DNA of 64,000 bases from JBNJFY01 sp051747265 (GTDB lineage Bacteria > Bacteroidota > Rhodothermia > Balneolales > Balneolaceae): positions 124,001 through 188,000 of the forward strand of contig JBNJFY010000003.1 in the NCBI GenBank assembly GCA_051747265.1, in the 5' to 3' direction. The translations under genes and the position numbers were made by a program. Below, piece after piece: positions 55,039 to 63,032 of this stretch (positions are counted from its first letter, which is position 1; the number at the start of each line of letters is the position of its first letter). Below the pieces are notes generated by a model. That model worked only from the letters and a program-made list of their open reading frames with translations. It made no database searches and was not told where the DNA came from.

Positions 55039-56865
55039 ATGACTTTGTCCATCAAAAATAAATTATATGCGGGATTAGGAATCCTGGCCTTTCTGGTCAT
55101 TCTATTGTGGGGTAGTGGGTTACTATTCATCAATACTCTATCTGAGAATTCCCGAGCCATTATTCAGCATAATATCCGGACTGTAACCTATATGGAAGAT
55201 CTGGAACAACTGATTGGAAAAGTAGATCGGTTGCAGTCAATGCAACATTCCGGCGAATTAACTCATGAGCAAGTAACCGATTCCATCAGGCAGGCCAAGC
55301 AGCAGGCCGTGGAGATTCTAAATATGCAACGTTCCAATATTACAGAAGACGGGGAAATAGCGTTAAGCGAACGGTTGGAAACATTAACACTGGAATATTT
55401 TGATCAGGTACCATCAATAAGAAGCGGTGATGAGCCACTTTATTTATCTGGGAAATTAGAGGCCATTCAGCAGATCAGTCATCAAATTACCCAGTTGAAT
55501 GTGAACGCGATCAAGCGAAAAAACAACACCGCGCAAACCACCGCATCCAATGTGATTTTCTATATGACGGTAATCGGCGGGATAAGTACGCTGTTAGCGT
55601 TGGTACTGCTTATTCGTTATCCAGGGTATATTTCGGATCCCATTGAGCAGCTTACCGAGCGGATCAAGCAAATTGCCAATCAAAATTATGATCAGCGGTT
55701 AACATTTCGGACCGGCGATGAATATGAGCAGCTGGCCAATGCTTTTAATACCATGGCCACTCGCTTGCAGGAATACGACTCCAGCACCATGGCTCGAATC
55801 ATGAACGAAAAGCAACGGTTTGAAGCGATTATTAATCACATGCATGAAGCGGTTATTGGCTTGGATACCGACAACAATATCCTCTATGTCAATGCCAAGG
55901 CCGAAGAGTTGATCGGACTATCGCGGGAAGCGTTGGTTGGTCAACCCGCCCCGGATATCGCTGCCCAAAATGAGCAAATACAAAAAATATTGCAGCACAG
56001 TGCGGAAGACCCATCGCAGTTGAATAGCGAACAGCCGGATATCATCAGGATAGATGATGGAACGCGTTCGGTATATTACGCCAAAGAATATATTCCAGTG
56101 GTTCGTGAGCAACAATCACGAGATGAGCGACCGATCGGTATTATTATTACGCTAAAGAATGTTACCCATTTTCAGGAGATGGATGAGGCCAAATCGAATT
56201 TTGTGGCGGTGGTTTCTCACGAATTAAAAACACCTATCAGTTCCATCAATATGAGTTTGCGATTGTTGGAGGATAACCGTGTAGGTCCGTTGAATGACGA
56301 ACAGCGGGATCTTGTACAACACATTCGCAAGGACACACAGCGCATGAAGAAAACCACCACGGAACTGCTGGATCTATCCAAGATTGAGTCTGGCAATGTT
56401 CATCTAAACCCCTCCAAAGCCAAGCCCATAGATTTGCTAGAGTATGCGTTCGAAACCATGATGATGCAGGCTAGTCAAAAAGAGATCGAATTGCGGATTG
56501 ATTGCAATGAGGTGCTATCTGAAGTTAAAGCCGACGTACAAAAAACGGTCTGGGTACTGGTCAATTTAATCTCTAACGCCATTCGGTATACGCCCCAGGA
56601 GGGTACCATAACTTTGCAGGCAGAGGACGTTCCTTCATACATTCTTTTTTCCGTAACGGACACCGGGGAGGGTATTCCCAGTGAGTATCTGGACAAAATT
56701 TTCCATAAATACTTCCAGGTATATGGGGAGCAAGATCACGTGGGAGGCAGCGGTCTGGGTCTGGCTATTTCCAAAGAATTCATTAACGCGCAAGGTGGCG
56801 AAATCGGAGTGGAGAGTACCGTTGGTAAAGGAAGTACGTTCTACTTTACTTTGCCTAAAGTTTGA
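55039..56865 (+). CDS. Membrane sensor histidine kinase (KinB/NtrB-like, HAMP-PAS)
   Basis: 608 aa. Transmembrane helices at about 12-33 and 173-193 enclose a helical sensor region (about 34-170). HAMP about 195-250, PAS about 262-380 (AVIGLDTDNNILYVNAKAEELIG), HisKA with H394 (FVAVVSHELKTPISS), and HATPase about 490-608 with NLISNAIRYTPQ (N box), DTGEGI (G1) and GGSGLGLAISKEFI (G2). It should autophosphorylate and pass phosphate to the response regulator encoded 40 bp downstream. Layout resembles the Pseudomonas KinB/AlgB pair. Signal unknown; the operon context suggests osmotic or K+ stress. Confidence 0.93.
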   Translation: MTLSIKNKLYAGLGILAFLVILLWGSGLLFINTLSENSRAIIQHNIRTVTYMEDLEQLIGKVDRLQSMQHSGELTHEQVTDSIRQAKQQAVEILNMQRSNITEDGEIALSERLETLTLEYFDQVPSIRSGDEPLYLSGKLEAIQQISHQITQLNVNAIKRKNNTAQTTASNVIFYMTVIGGISTLLALVLLIRYPGYISDPIEQLTERIKQIANQNYDQRLTFRTGDEYEQLANAFNTMATRLQEYDSSTMARIMNEKQRFEAIINHMHEAVIGLDTDNNILYVNAKAEELIGLSREALVGQPAPDIAAQNEQIQKILQHSAEDPSQLNSEQPDIIRIDDGTRSVYYAKEYIPVVREQQSRDERPIGIIITLKNVTHFQEMDEAKSNFVAVVSHELKTPISSINMSLRLLEDNRVGPLNDEQRDLVQHIRKDTQRMKKTTTELLDLSKIESGNVHLNPSKAKPIDLLEYAFETMMMQASQKEIELRIDCNEVLSEVKADVQKTVWVLVNLISNAIRYTPQEGTITLQAEDVPSYILFSVTDTGEGIPSEYLDKIFHKYFQVYGEQDHVGGSGLGLAISKEFINAQGGEIGVESTVGKGSTFYFTLPKV

Positions 56866-56905
56866 TTCTCTTCTCAATATCAAACAGCTAAACAAACCTA
56901 CTGCT

Positions 56906-58237
56906 ATGCAAGACAACATACTGGTCATTGACGATGAAGATCGCTTTCGCGAGCTGTTATCTCGAGTAATAAGCCTGGAAGGTTTCCAGGTATTTCAGGC
57001 GGCCAATGTTGAAGAAGGAATACAGATACTTGAACGTGAGCAGATTACGGTGGTAGTCACCGATGTGAAATTACCCGATGGCAACGGATTACAGTTATTG
57101 GAGCGCATCAAAAAAAAGTATCCCTTAATTGAGGTTATTGTGATCACCGCTTTTGGATCCATTCAGGATGGCGTAAATGCCATGAAGGAAGGGGCCTTTG
57201 ACTATATCACCAAAGGGGAAGATGACGATAAGATTCATGTCATCGTGCAGCGCGCGGCCGAGAAAGCCCACATGCAGCAGAAACTGCAACAGTTGGAAAA
57301 GCGTGTTGATAAGCGATACGGATTTGACAATATCATCGGGCAATCTCCCGAAATAAACGAAGCCATCGCTCTGGCTCAAAAAGTGGCTCCCACCGATATC
57401 AGTGTGTTGTTACAAGGAGAAACCGGAACCGGGAAAGAGTTATTCGCCCAAGCCATTCATCAAGCCAGTCCCCGGAAAAGTGGTCCTTTTGTGGCCCTCA
57501 ATTGCAGCGCTTTTCCCAAAGAGATGCTGGAATCGGAATTGTTTGGATATAAGAAAGGGGCCTTTACTGGGGCTGCAGAAGCCAAAAAAGGGTTAATCGA
57601 AGAAGCGCATACCGGAACGCTCTTTTTGGATGAGATCGGGGAGATGGATATAGAACTGCAAGCCAAAGTGCTCCGGTTTCTGGAGAATAAACGATTTACC
57701 AAACTGGGGGAGACCAAAGAACGGGAAGTGGATATCCGCGTGGTGGCCGCCACCAATAAAGATCTTAAACAGGCCGCCCAGGAAGGGGACTTCCGAGATG
57801 ATTTATACTATCGGCTGGCCGGGTTCACCATTCTGATTCCACCCTTGCGCGAGCGCTCTTCAGATATCCCGCTATTGGCGCAGCATTTTCTGGATCGGTT
57901 AAACAACCGGGTAAAACATATTGATGAGCAGACCATGAAGGTACTGGTGAGCTACCCCTGGCAAGGCAATATCCGAGAACTCAAGAATATTATCGAGCGC
58001 GCCGCTATTCTCGCCGATGACGATACCATTACTGCGGATCTGTTGCCCCAGGAATTTCGAACCGATGGTTCCGAGAAAACCGAAGTGACCCGTTCGTCGG
58101 ATACCTTGAAAGAGGTGGAACGAAGGCATATTCAGCGCGTTCTGGAAGCCGTTGACGGCAACAAAACCAAAGCAGCGGAAGTGTTGGGAATAGGGACCAG
58201 TACGCTGTATCGGAAAATTGATGAGTATCAGCTATAA
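56906..58237 (+). CDS. Sigma-54-dependent response regulator (NtrC/AlgB family)
   Basis: 443 aa from ATG at 56906; the longer open frame runs into the kinase gene and is not used. Receiver with D53 (VTDVKLPDGNG), AAA+ domain with Walker A GETGTGKE (171-178), GAFTGA loop (218-223) that contacts sigma-54, Walker B LFLDEIGE (239-246), and a C-terminal Fis-type HTH (RRHIQRVLEAVDGNKTKAAEVLGIGTSTLYRKIDEYQL). All the parts needed for sigma-54 activation are intact. It probably binds the TCCCAAAATGGGA sites upstream of its own operon and of the K+ uptake operon. Confidence 0.95.
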   Translation: MQDNILVIDDEDRFRELLSRVISLEGFQVFQAANVEEGIQILEREQITVVVTDVKLPDGNGLQLLERIKKKYPLIEVIVITAFGSIQDGVNAMKEGAFDYITKGEDDDKIHVIVQRAAEKAHMQQKLQQLEKRVDKRYGFDNIIGQSPEINEAIALAQKVAPTDISVLLQGETGTGKELFAQAIHQASPRKSGPFVALNCSAFPKEMLESELFGYKKGAFTGAAEAKKGLIEEAHTGTLFLDEIGEMDIELQAKVLRFLENKRFTKLGETKEREVDIRVVAATNKDLKQAAQEGDFRDDLYYRLAGFTILIPPLRERSSDIPLLAQHFLDRLNNRVKHIDEQTMKVLVSYPWQGNIRELKNIIERAAILADDDTITADLLPQEFRTDGSEKTEVTRSSDTLKEVERRHIQRVLEAVDGNKTKAAEVLGIGTSTLYRKIDEYQL

Positions 58238-58343
58238 TCGATAAGGATAATTGCTAAACACATCCTTCAGCTTATTTGCGCTTTTGCATGGGCCGGGAAT
58301 GTAATCGTATCCTCTACGAAATACCGGAAATGCTCAAAGAGTC

Positions 58344-58379
58344 TCCCAAAATGGGAAAACCGGGTCTCCCAAAATGGGA
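58344..58379. promoter_or_regulatory. Two tandem palindromic activator-binding sites upstream of K+ operon
   Basis: TCCCAAAATGGGA at 58344-58356 and again at 58367-58379, centres 23 bp apart, about two helical turns, on the same face of DNA. They end 107 and 84 bp before the -24 element of the next promoter. The motif is shared with the site at 54774. Confidence 0.7.
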
Positions 58380-58463
58380 TAATAAGATCTGGCCTCAGTA
58401 AAGAATGCTCAAATATCCCGGTTTATACCACTTTGTAGCCCCTCCTGATTTTATTCATCCAGC

Positions 58464-58479
58464 TGGCACAATCTTTTCA
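58464..58479 (+). promoter_or_regulatory. Sigma-54-like promoter of the K+ uptake operon
   Basis: TGGCAC, five bases, TTTCA, preceded by CAGC and followed by ATATCC. It is the same core and same -12 deviation (TC for GC) as the promoter at 54885, 74 bp before the first start codon. Confidence 0.6.
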
Positions 58480-58537
58480 ATATCCAACCCAGCCGATGAA
58501 ACTATCGGATAACGACAATCAAAATTCCCGCTGAGCT

Positions 58538-58792
58538 ATGACCACATTTCTGCATCTGTATAAAGGAGCCGCCATCTACGAAGTAGAAGAGTTTGAAGAT
58601 ACAGAAGGTGAGGCTTTTAGTGTTAAACTCATCGCCAAAGCCAAACATCCGGAGCGGGAAAATATGAAAGTAAATTTCACCGGCGAGGGAGCTACACGCG
58701 AGCAGGCCGCAGAACACCTCCAACGAGAAATTGATAACTACCTGGTTGAACACCAGCTGGAGGAACTAGCTGCAGATTATATCACGGAATAA
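58538..58792 (+). CDS. Hypothetical small protein, first gene of K+ operon
   Basis: 84 aa, family not recognised. A predicted beta-beta-alpha layout: LHLYKGAAIYEVEEFED and EAFSVKLIAKAKHP strands, then a C-terminal helix REQAAEHLQREIDNYLVEHQLEELAADYI. It is acidic (many E) and soluble with no signal. It directly follows the sigma-54-like promoter and overlaps nothing. Position suggests a regulator or modulator of the K+ channel, but nothing in the sequence proves it. Confidence 0.72.
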   Translation: MTTFLHLYKGAAIYEVEEFEDTEGEAFSVKLIAKAKHPERENMKVNFTGEGATREQAAEHLQREIDNYLVEHQLEELAADYITE

Positions 58793-58808
58793 CTCCAATT
58801 CATTTGCT

Positions 58809-59216
58809 ATGAACCAAGTATTCAGTATTGACCAACGGGAATATCTACTTGCCGAAAAAGCAGAAGATATTTTGGAACACCAGCGGCAGTTAGAATCACT
58901 CTACGACCAAAGGGCACGATTATTAGATCGAAAACCAACCGTAGAGCAGGATCGCATCACTTTTGAGGAAGCCCTACAGCTCGAAAAACAGACGGAAGCA
59001 TTTGAGCATCAGTTGAAAGAACTGGATGCCCGCATTCAAAAGGTTAATCGAGAACTACACGCCTTACAATTACAGGCCAAAAAGTTAATTCCGGTCTCCG
59101 GCGTAACTATTCAAGTAACCACCCAAGAAGAGCAGAGCTATGCGATTAAACATATCAGCGAAGTGGGTGACGCGGGATTAGAAGATGAAATACAAGTGAT
59201 GCCAGAAAGAGGATAA
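58809..59216 (+). CDS. Hypothetical coiled-coil protein, second gene of K+ operon
   Basis: 135 aa, family not recognised. A long charged helix (about 15-95, EILEHQRQLESLYDQRARLLDRKP...EALQLEKQTEAFEHQLKELDARIQKVNRELHALQLQAKKL) is very likely a coiled coil. A short beta-like end follows (VSGVTIQVTTQEEQSYAIKHISEVGDAG). It is 16 bp after the previous gene and 39 bp before the channel gene, so it is co-transcribed with them. Confidence 0.72.
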   Translation: MNQVFSIDQREYLLAEKAEDILEHQRQLESLYDQRARLLDRKPTVEQDRITFEEALQLEKQTEAFEHQLKELDARIQKVNRELHALQLQAKKLIPVSGVTIQVTTQEEQSYAIKHISEVGDAGLEDEIQVMPERG

Positions 59217-59255
59217 ATCGCACGAATTGTCTACATCGAATAGTGCCAAACAACT

Positions 59256-61109
59256 ATGAAATTTCCTTCTTCGTGGAAAACGCTGGGGTATAAATTACGG
59301 CGGCGCTGGCGAGACGTTAAGAAGAAAGCCAACCTGAATCTCCATTATCTCCAGGATGATATTTATGAGATAGATAAAGTTGCTCACCCCTATCTGCGCG
59401 CCTTCACCGTAATATTGAGTCTGCTGGTGGTAGCCAGTATTCTCATTCCCATTGGGTTCGAGCTTACTCCTGAATTGATCCAGATCAATCGACAGCTTGA
59501 AATTTGGATCCTGTTCGGATTCCTGCTCAATTTCTTGATCCGTTTGGTGTTGACCAGCGATCGGACGGCTTACTTGAGAAAGCGATGGTTTGAAGCCGTG
59601 ATGTCCATGTTTTCACTGCTCATGCTGGTGGACATTGCACTGGTTCCCATCGGTATTACGGAATGGTTACTGACCGGAGCAGCAGATCCGGAGAGCCTGT
59701 TCCTAAAAATTCTTAAAGGGTATTTACTTGCTCTGGTAGTGATTAAGTTCTTGCAGTATTTGCCCGAGCTGCTGGATAGACAGAAAAACACCGCGCGTTT
59801 TCTGGTGTATAGTTTTTTTGCTCTCATTACCATCGGTACGCTGTTATTGATGCTCCCCGGAGCCACCCAGGACGGTCAGGGCTTGGTCTTTATCGATGCG
59901 CTGTTTACCTCCACCAGCGCGGTTTGTGTGACCGGGCTGATTGTGGTAGACACCGCCACGCATTTTACCCTGTTTGGGGAACTGGTCATTCTTACGCTCA
60001 TCCAACTAGGTGGCATCGGGATTGTAACCTTCGCCACCTTTTTGTTTCTGTTCATCAGCGGCGGACTTGGAGTAGGGCAGATGAATACCTTGAAAGGCAT
60101 GGTGGGGGAAAGTAACAGTAGTCTGGTGGTCTCTACCTTAAAGCAAGTAGTTGGATTTACGTTTGTGGTAGAGGCTATAGGAGCCATCAGCTACTATATC
60201 AGTTGGGATATGACCTTTCCCAGTCACGGTCAGCGCATCCTGTTTTCGGTCTTTCACGCGGTCTCTGCTTTTTGTAACGCCGGATTTTCCTTGTTCACCA
60301 ATAGCCTTGCCGATGGAGCCAATGCCACCCATCTAGGCATCAACATAACCACCATGTTGCTGATTGTGTTGGGAGGGCTTGGGTTCACCGTTATCTGGGA
60401 ACTGATTCGGCGAAAAACGGATCAATCCTCCTTTCGGCGACGTATATCCATCCACACCCAGACGGTATTAACGGTGACCGGAATCTTAATCATAGGGGGC
60501 GCGCTGTTGATATCGCTGATGGAGTGGAATGGGGTGTTGGCGGGATATTCCTGGGGCGATAAACTATTGCTATCCCTCTTTCAAAGCGTGACCACCCGCA
60601 CGGCCGGATTTAACACCGTGGATACCGGGGCCATCGGACTCTCCGCTACCCTGGTCATGTTGATTTTGATGTTTATAGGAGGATCGCCGGCTTCCACCGC
60701 GGGCGGGATTAAGACCACCACCTTTGCTGTAGTCATGCGGTCGGTGGTTATGACGGTGCGCGGGTACAACCGCATGGAGATGTTCAAACGAACCGTGCCC
60801 AACCGTATCATTTTCCGAGCTATGACTGTCATTTTATTGGCCGGATCCTGCATCTCCATCAGTGCCATTTTGCTAACCTATGTGGAAGATCACGCCTTTA
60901 TGGACCTGCTGTTCGAAGAGGTCTCTGCTTTTGCCACCGTTGGGTTATCCCGGGGTATTACTGGGGAATTATCGCCTTGGGGCAAGTTTATCATTGTGGT
61001 ATCCATGTTTTTAGGCCGGGTAGGCATTCTCACCTTCACCGTCGCCTTTGCCAAACGATTGGATACGCACAATTACGAATATCCGGAAGAAACACTCATG
61101 GTATCCTAA
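59256..61109 (+). CDS. TrkH/KtrB-family potassium uptake channel
   Basis: 617 aa. An N-terminal stretch with extra helices precedes the four-repeat TrkH core. The four selectivity-filter glycines appear in TSAVCVTGLIV, SAFCNAGFSLF, TTRTAGFNTV and SAFATVGLSRG, so K+ (and possibly Na+) selectivity is intact. It should conduct K+ inward under control of the cytosolic RCK protein encoded 24 bp downstream, and together with betaine import supports life at high salinity. The gene is called TrkH rather than KtrB because of its length and N-terminal extension. Confidence 0.93.
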   Translation: MKFPSSWKTLGYKLRRRWRDVKKKANLNLHYLQDDIYEIDKVAHPYLRAFTVILSLLVVASILIPIGFELTPELIQINRQLEIWILFGFLLNFLIRLVLTSDRTAYLRKRWFEAVMSMFSLLMLVDIALVPIGITEWLLTGAADPESLFLKILKGYLLALVVIKFLQYLPELLDRQKNTARFLVYSFFALITIGTLLLMLPGATQDGQGLVFIDALFTSTSAVCVTGLIVVDTATHFTLFGELVILTLIQLGGIGIVTFATFLFLFISGGLGVGQMNTLKGMVGESNSSLVVSTLKQVVGFTFVVEAIGAISYYISWDMTFPSHGQRILFSVFHAVSAFCNAGFSLFTNSLADGANATHLGINITTMLLIVLGGLGFTVIWELIRRKTDQSSFRRRISIHTQTVLTVTGILIIGGALLISLMEWNGVLAGYSWGDKLLLSLFQSVTTRTAGFNTVDTGAIGLSATLVMLILMFIGGSPASTAGGIKTTTFAVVMRSVVMTVRGYNRMEMFKRTVPNRIIFRAMTVILLAGSCISISAILLTYVEDHAFMDLLFEEVSAFATVGLSRGITGELSPWGKFIIVVSMFLGRVGILTFTVAFAKRLDTHNYEYPEETLMVS

Positions 61110-61133
61110 TTAAAACTTAGATAGAACCGAATT

Positions 61134-61838
61134 ATGAAACGTCGAAGCGATCTACATTTTGCCATCATCGGTATCGGAGCGTTTGGAAGTGCCATTGCCA
61201 AGAAACTGTCTGAGGAAGGCGCCTATGTGATAGCCATCGATAATAACATGGATCATATCAACCAGGTCAAGGAATATGTATCCGATGCTATCTGCTTTGA
61301 CGCCACCAATCCCGAACTACTAGAAAGTCACGGCATTACCAACGTGGATGTAGCTATTATATCCATAGGAGAAACGTTCGAGCCGGTAGCCTTGATTGCC
61401 ATGCACTTAAAAAATTCCGGCGTGAAAGAGATCTATGGGCGGGCCAGCAACCATCTGCAAGAACAGATACTGGAGCAGATCGGCATTACCGATGTGATCC
61501 ATCCCGAGCGACAAGTAGCGGAACGCATGGGTGTCTCATTGGTACGTCGGGGTATGTCCGATGTGTTCGACATCGGAGAGGGCTTAGCCATGTTCGAAAT
61601 TGACACCCCCCCAGCGATGGTCGGCTATACCTTGGAAGAATTGGAGATCCGTAAACGCTATGCGCTCAACCTGATTACCATTAAACGGAAACAACCGTCG
61701 GCGGATGAGGATGATCACTCAGACAAAGCGTTTAAACCGATGGGAATAGTGACTGGAAAAACGAAGGTCAAAGAAGGGGATCGATTTGTGGTAGTGGGGA
61801 CCAAAGAAAACTGCGATAAGCTGCTAGAGACGAATTAG
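61134..61838 (+). CDS. TrkA/KtrA-family RCK regulator of K+ channel
   Basis: 234 aa. RCK_N with the Rossmann signature FAIIGIGAFGSAIAKKLSEEGAYVIAID (GxGxxG, binds NAD(H) or ATP), then linker and RCK_C (about 145-230: EIDTPPAMVGYTLEELEIRKRYALNLITIKRK...VKEGDRFVVVGTKENCDKLLE). It assembles on the inner face of the TrkH-type channel and gates it by nucleotide binding. It is the last gene of the operon; no clear terminator follows. Confidence 0.94.
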   Translation: MKRRSDLHFAIIGIGAFGSAIAKKLSEEGAYVIAIDNNMDHINQVKEYVSDAICFDATNPELLESHGITNVDVAIISIGETFEPVALIAMHLKNSGVKEIYGRASNHLQEQILEQIGITDVIHPERQVAERMGVSLVRRGMSDVFDIGEGLAMFEIDTPPAMVGYTLEELEIRKRYALNLITIKRKQPSADEDDHSDKAFKPMGIVTGKTKVKEGDRFVVVGTKENCDKLLETN

Positions 61839-62342
61839 ATCACCATCCCAATCGCGGCAGGTTGAAATCCACGTGTGGAGATCACCACGGCCTAACGGTC
61901 TGGGACATGTTGAGGCACATTAACCAACCGTAAACAACACGTAGGTCGGGCTGTTAATCAACCGAAGGACACGTAGGTCGGGCTGCCAGCCCGACGTGTG
62001 ATGCAGGGCACGATAAGACATCAAATGGCACATGTTTGATATTCAGACGCTATTCAGGTTGGATGATTGCGCCCTATTTAGGACTATTCGAGTTTTCCTC
62101 ACCGAGAGTAGTGGTGTGAGATTATGAAATGCCCGATTTGGAATGCGATACGATGTAAAGCGAACGGGGTCCAAGTGACGTCCGAATGAGAGTGAGATAG
62201 AGATGTGTTTGAAATTGATTCAAGAATATTGCTATGGGCTAATCATCAAATCGCAGTTCGGACTTAACACGTGAACCAGTTGGGGTTTTGGATAAACATT
62301 ACCTTCCAAATCCCGTCGACACGCTTCTACCCGGAAACTAAC
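61839..62342. other. Non-coding stretch with dispersed palindromic repeat
   Basis: 504 bp without gene. At 61970-62000 CACGTAG-GTCGGGCTG-C-CAGCCCGAC-GTGTG forms a perfect 9-bp stem. A truncated copy CACGTAGGTCGGGCTG is at about 61938. Both resemble the small palindrome at 13019. The remainder shows nothing. Confidence 0.5.
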
Positions 62343-62473
62343 AGAGGGCTTTGCAAAACCTTCCGAAATTTATTCTGTCATGCCAAGATGTAGTAATAAT
62401 CACCGTTTACACAATCTAATCAGGGGATTGCCGCACTACGTTCGCAATGACAGGTAGTTTTGCAAAGCCCTCT
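62343..62473. mobile_element. 131-bp MITE, copy 4 (best preserved)
   Basis: Terminal inverted repeats AGAGGGCTTTGCAAAAC (62343-62359) and GTTTTGCAAAGCCCTCT (62457-62473) are perfect over 17 bp. The interior contains CAATCTAATCAGGGGATTGC and CGCACTACGTTCGCAATGAC. No coding capacity, so non-autonomous. It is 5 bp from the stop of the GDCCVxC gene. Confidence 0.92.
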
Positions 62474-62478
62474 AAAAT

Positions 62479-62694
62479 TCAGCAGGCACCCTGATTTTGA
62501 ACCGGTGGACAGGGGGTATCACCATACGTGCAAAATACACAGCAGTCACCTTTTTCTGGTTTTACAGTGTCCCCACAATGGGGACACGCCCAAAAATACT
62601 GGCAAGCGTCTGTAGGCATCTTCTCCGTTGATTGATAGCCACATTCAGGACAGCTAATCGTTGATTCCAGTTTTATTTCACTTGCATTATGCAT
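62479..62694 (-). CDS. GDCCVxC-domain protein
   Basis: 71 aa. CPECGYQS and CPHCG form a zinc-ribbon-like core, ending in GDCCVFCTYGDTPCPP, the GDCCVxC motif that names the family (members elsewhere may carry selenocysteine; here it is all Cys). It is usually found near heavy-metal resistance genes. It is transcribed leftward from a MerR-type promoter at 62853-62883, opposite to merR, so it is probably induced by the same metal. The bound ion is unknown. Confidence 0.85.
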   Translation of the reverse strand: MHNASEIKLESTISCPECGYQSTEKMPTDACQYFWACPHCGDTVKPEKGDCCVFCTYGDTPCPPVQNQGAC

Positions 62695-62852
62695 ATTAGT
62701 AGAGACTATGTTTCAAAGTTGTCCAATGAGATGAGAGATCTAATTTCTGTTGATTACCTATTTAAAGAGCACTACTTGCCTTTCATGAAACTGAAGTTAT
62801 GTTCCGATAACCAATTTGAGATGCTCTGGCAGGTGGTACCCGTTTTAATAGA

Positions 62853-62883
62853 ATATAAAGGGTGTAGTATACTATAGAGTCAA
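62853..62883 (-). promoter_or_regulatory. MerR-type promoter, leftward, toward GDCCVxC gene
   Basis: On the minus strand: -35 TTGACT (62883-62878), 19-bp spacer containing TAGTATACTA, -10 TTATAT (62858-62853). The 19-bp spacer is the typical overlong spacing of MerR-controlled promoters. The start would be near 62846, giving a leader of about 150 bases before the gene. Confidence 0.85.
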
Positions 62884-62972
62884 GTTGGAATTTTAGTTAG
62901 AGCTCTACATCATCCGGCGCAAGGTTGCAATTTGTGTCGTCGTTGTACCTCAAAATTTATCGAAAAAAAGAT

Positions 62973-63003
62973 TTGACTCTATAGTATACTACACCCCTTA
63001 TAT
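62973..63003 (+). promoter_or_regulatory. MerR-type promoter, rightward, toward merR and transporter
   Basis: -35 TTGACT (62973-62978), 19-bp spacer with TAGTATACTA dyad and ACACCCC, -10 TTATAT (62998-63003). It is almost the mirror image of the leftward promoter, 89 bp away. Transcription from here excludes the TTG codon at 63003 as start of merR. Confidence 0.87.
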
Positions 63004-63032
63004 TGCCGGTAAATCAAAACAAACACAAGCGT

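Noticed and set aside
56681..56905. Longer N-terminus of the response regulator overlapping the kinase gene
   Set aside because: The extra 75 residues are an out-of-frame reading of the kinase C-terminus; the receiver domain starts exactly at ATG 56906.
62689..62877. 62-codon + strand frame between GDCCVxC gene and merR
   Set aside because: It runs across the leader and the leftward MerR promoter, with no family match; the 3' part is operator DNA.
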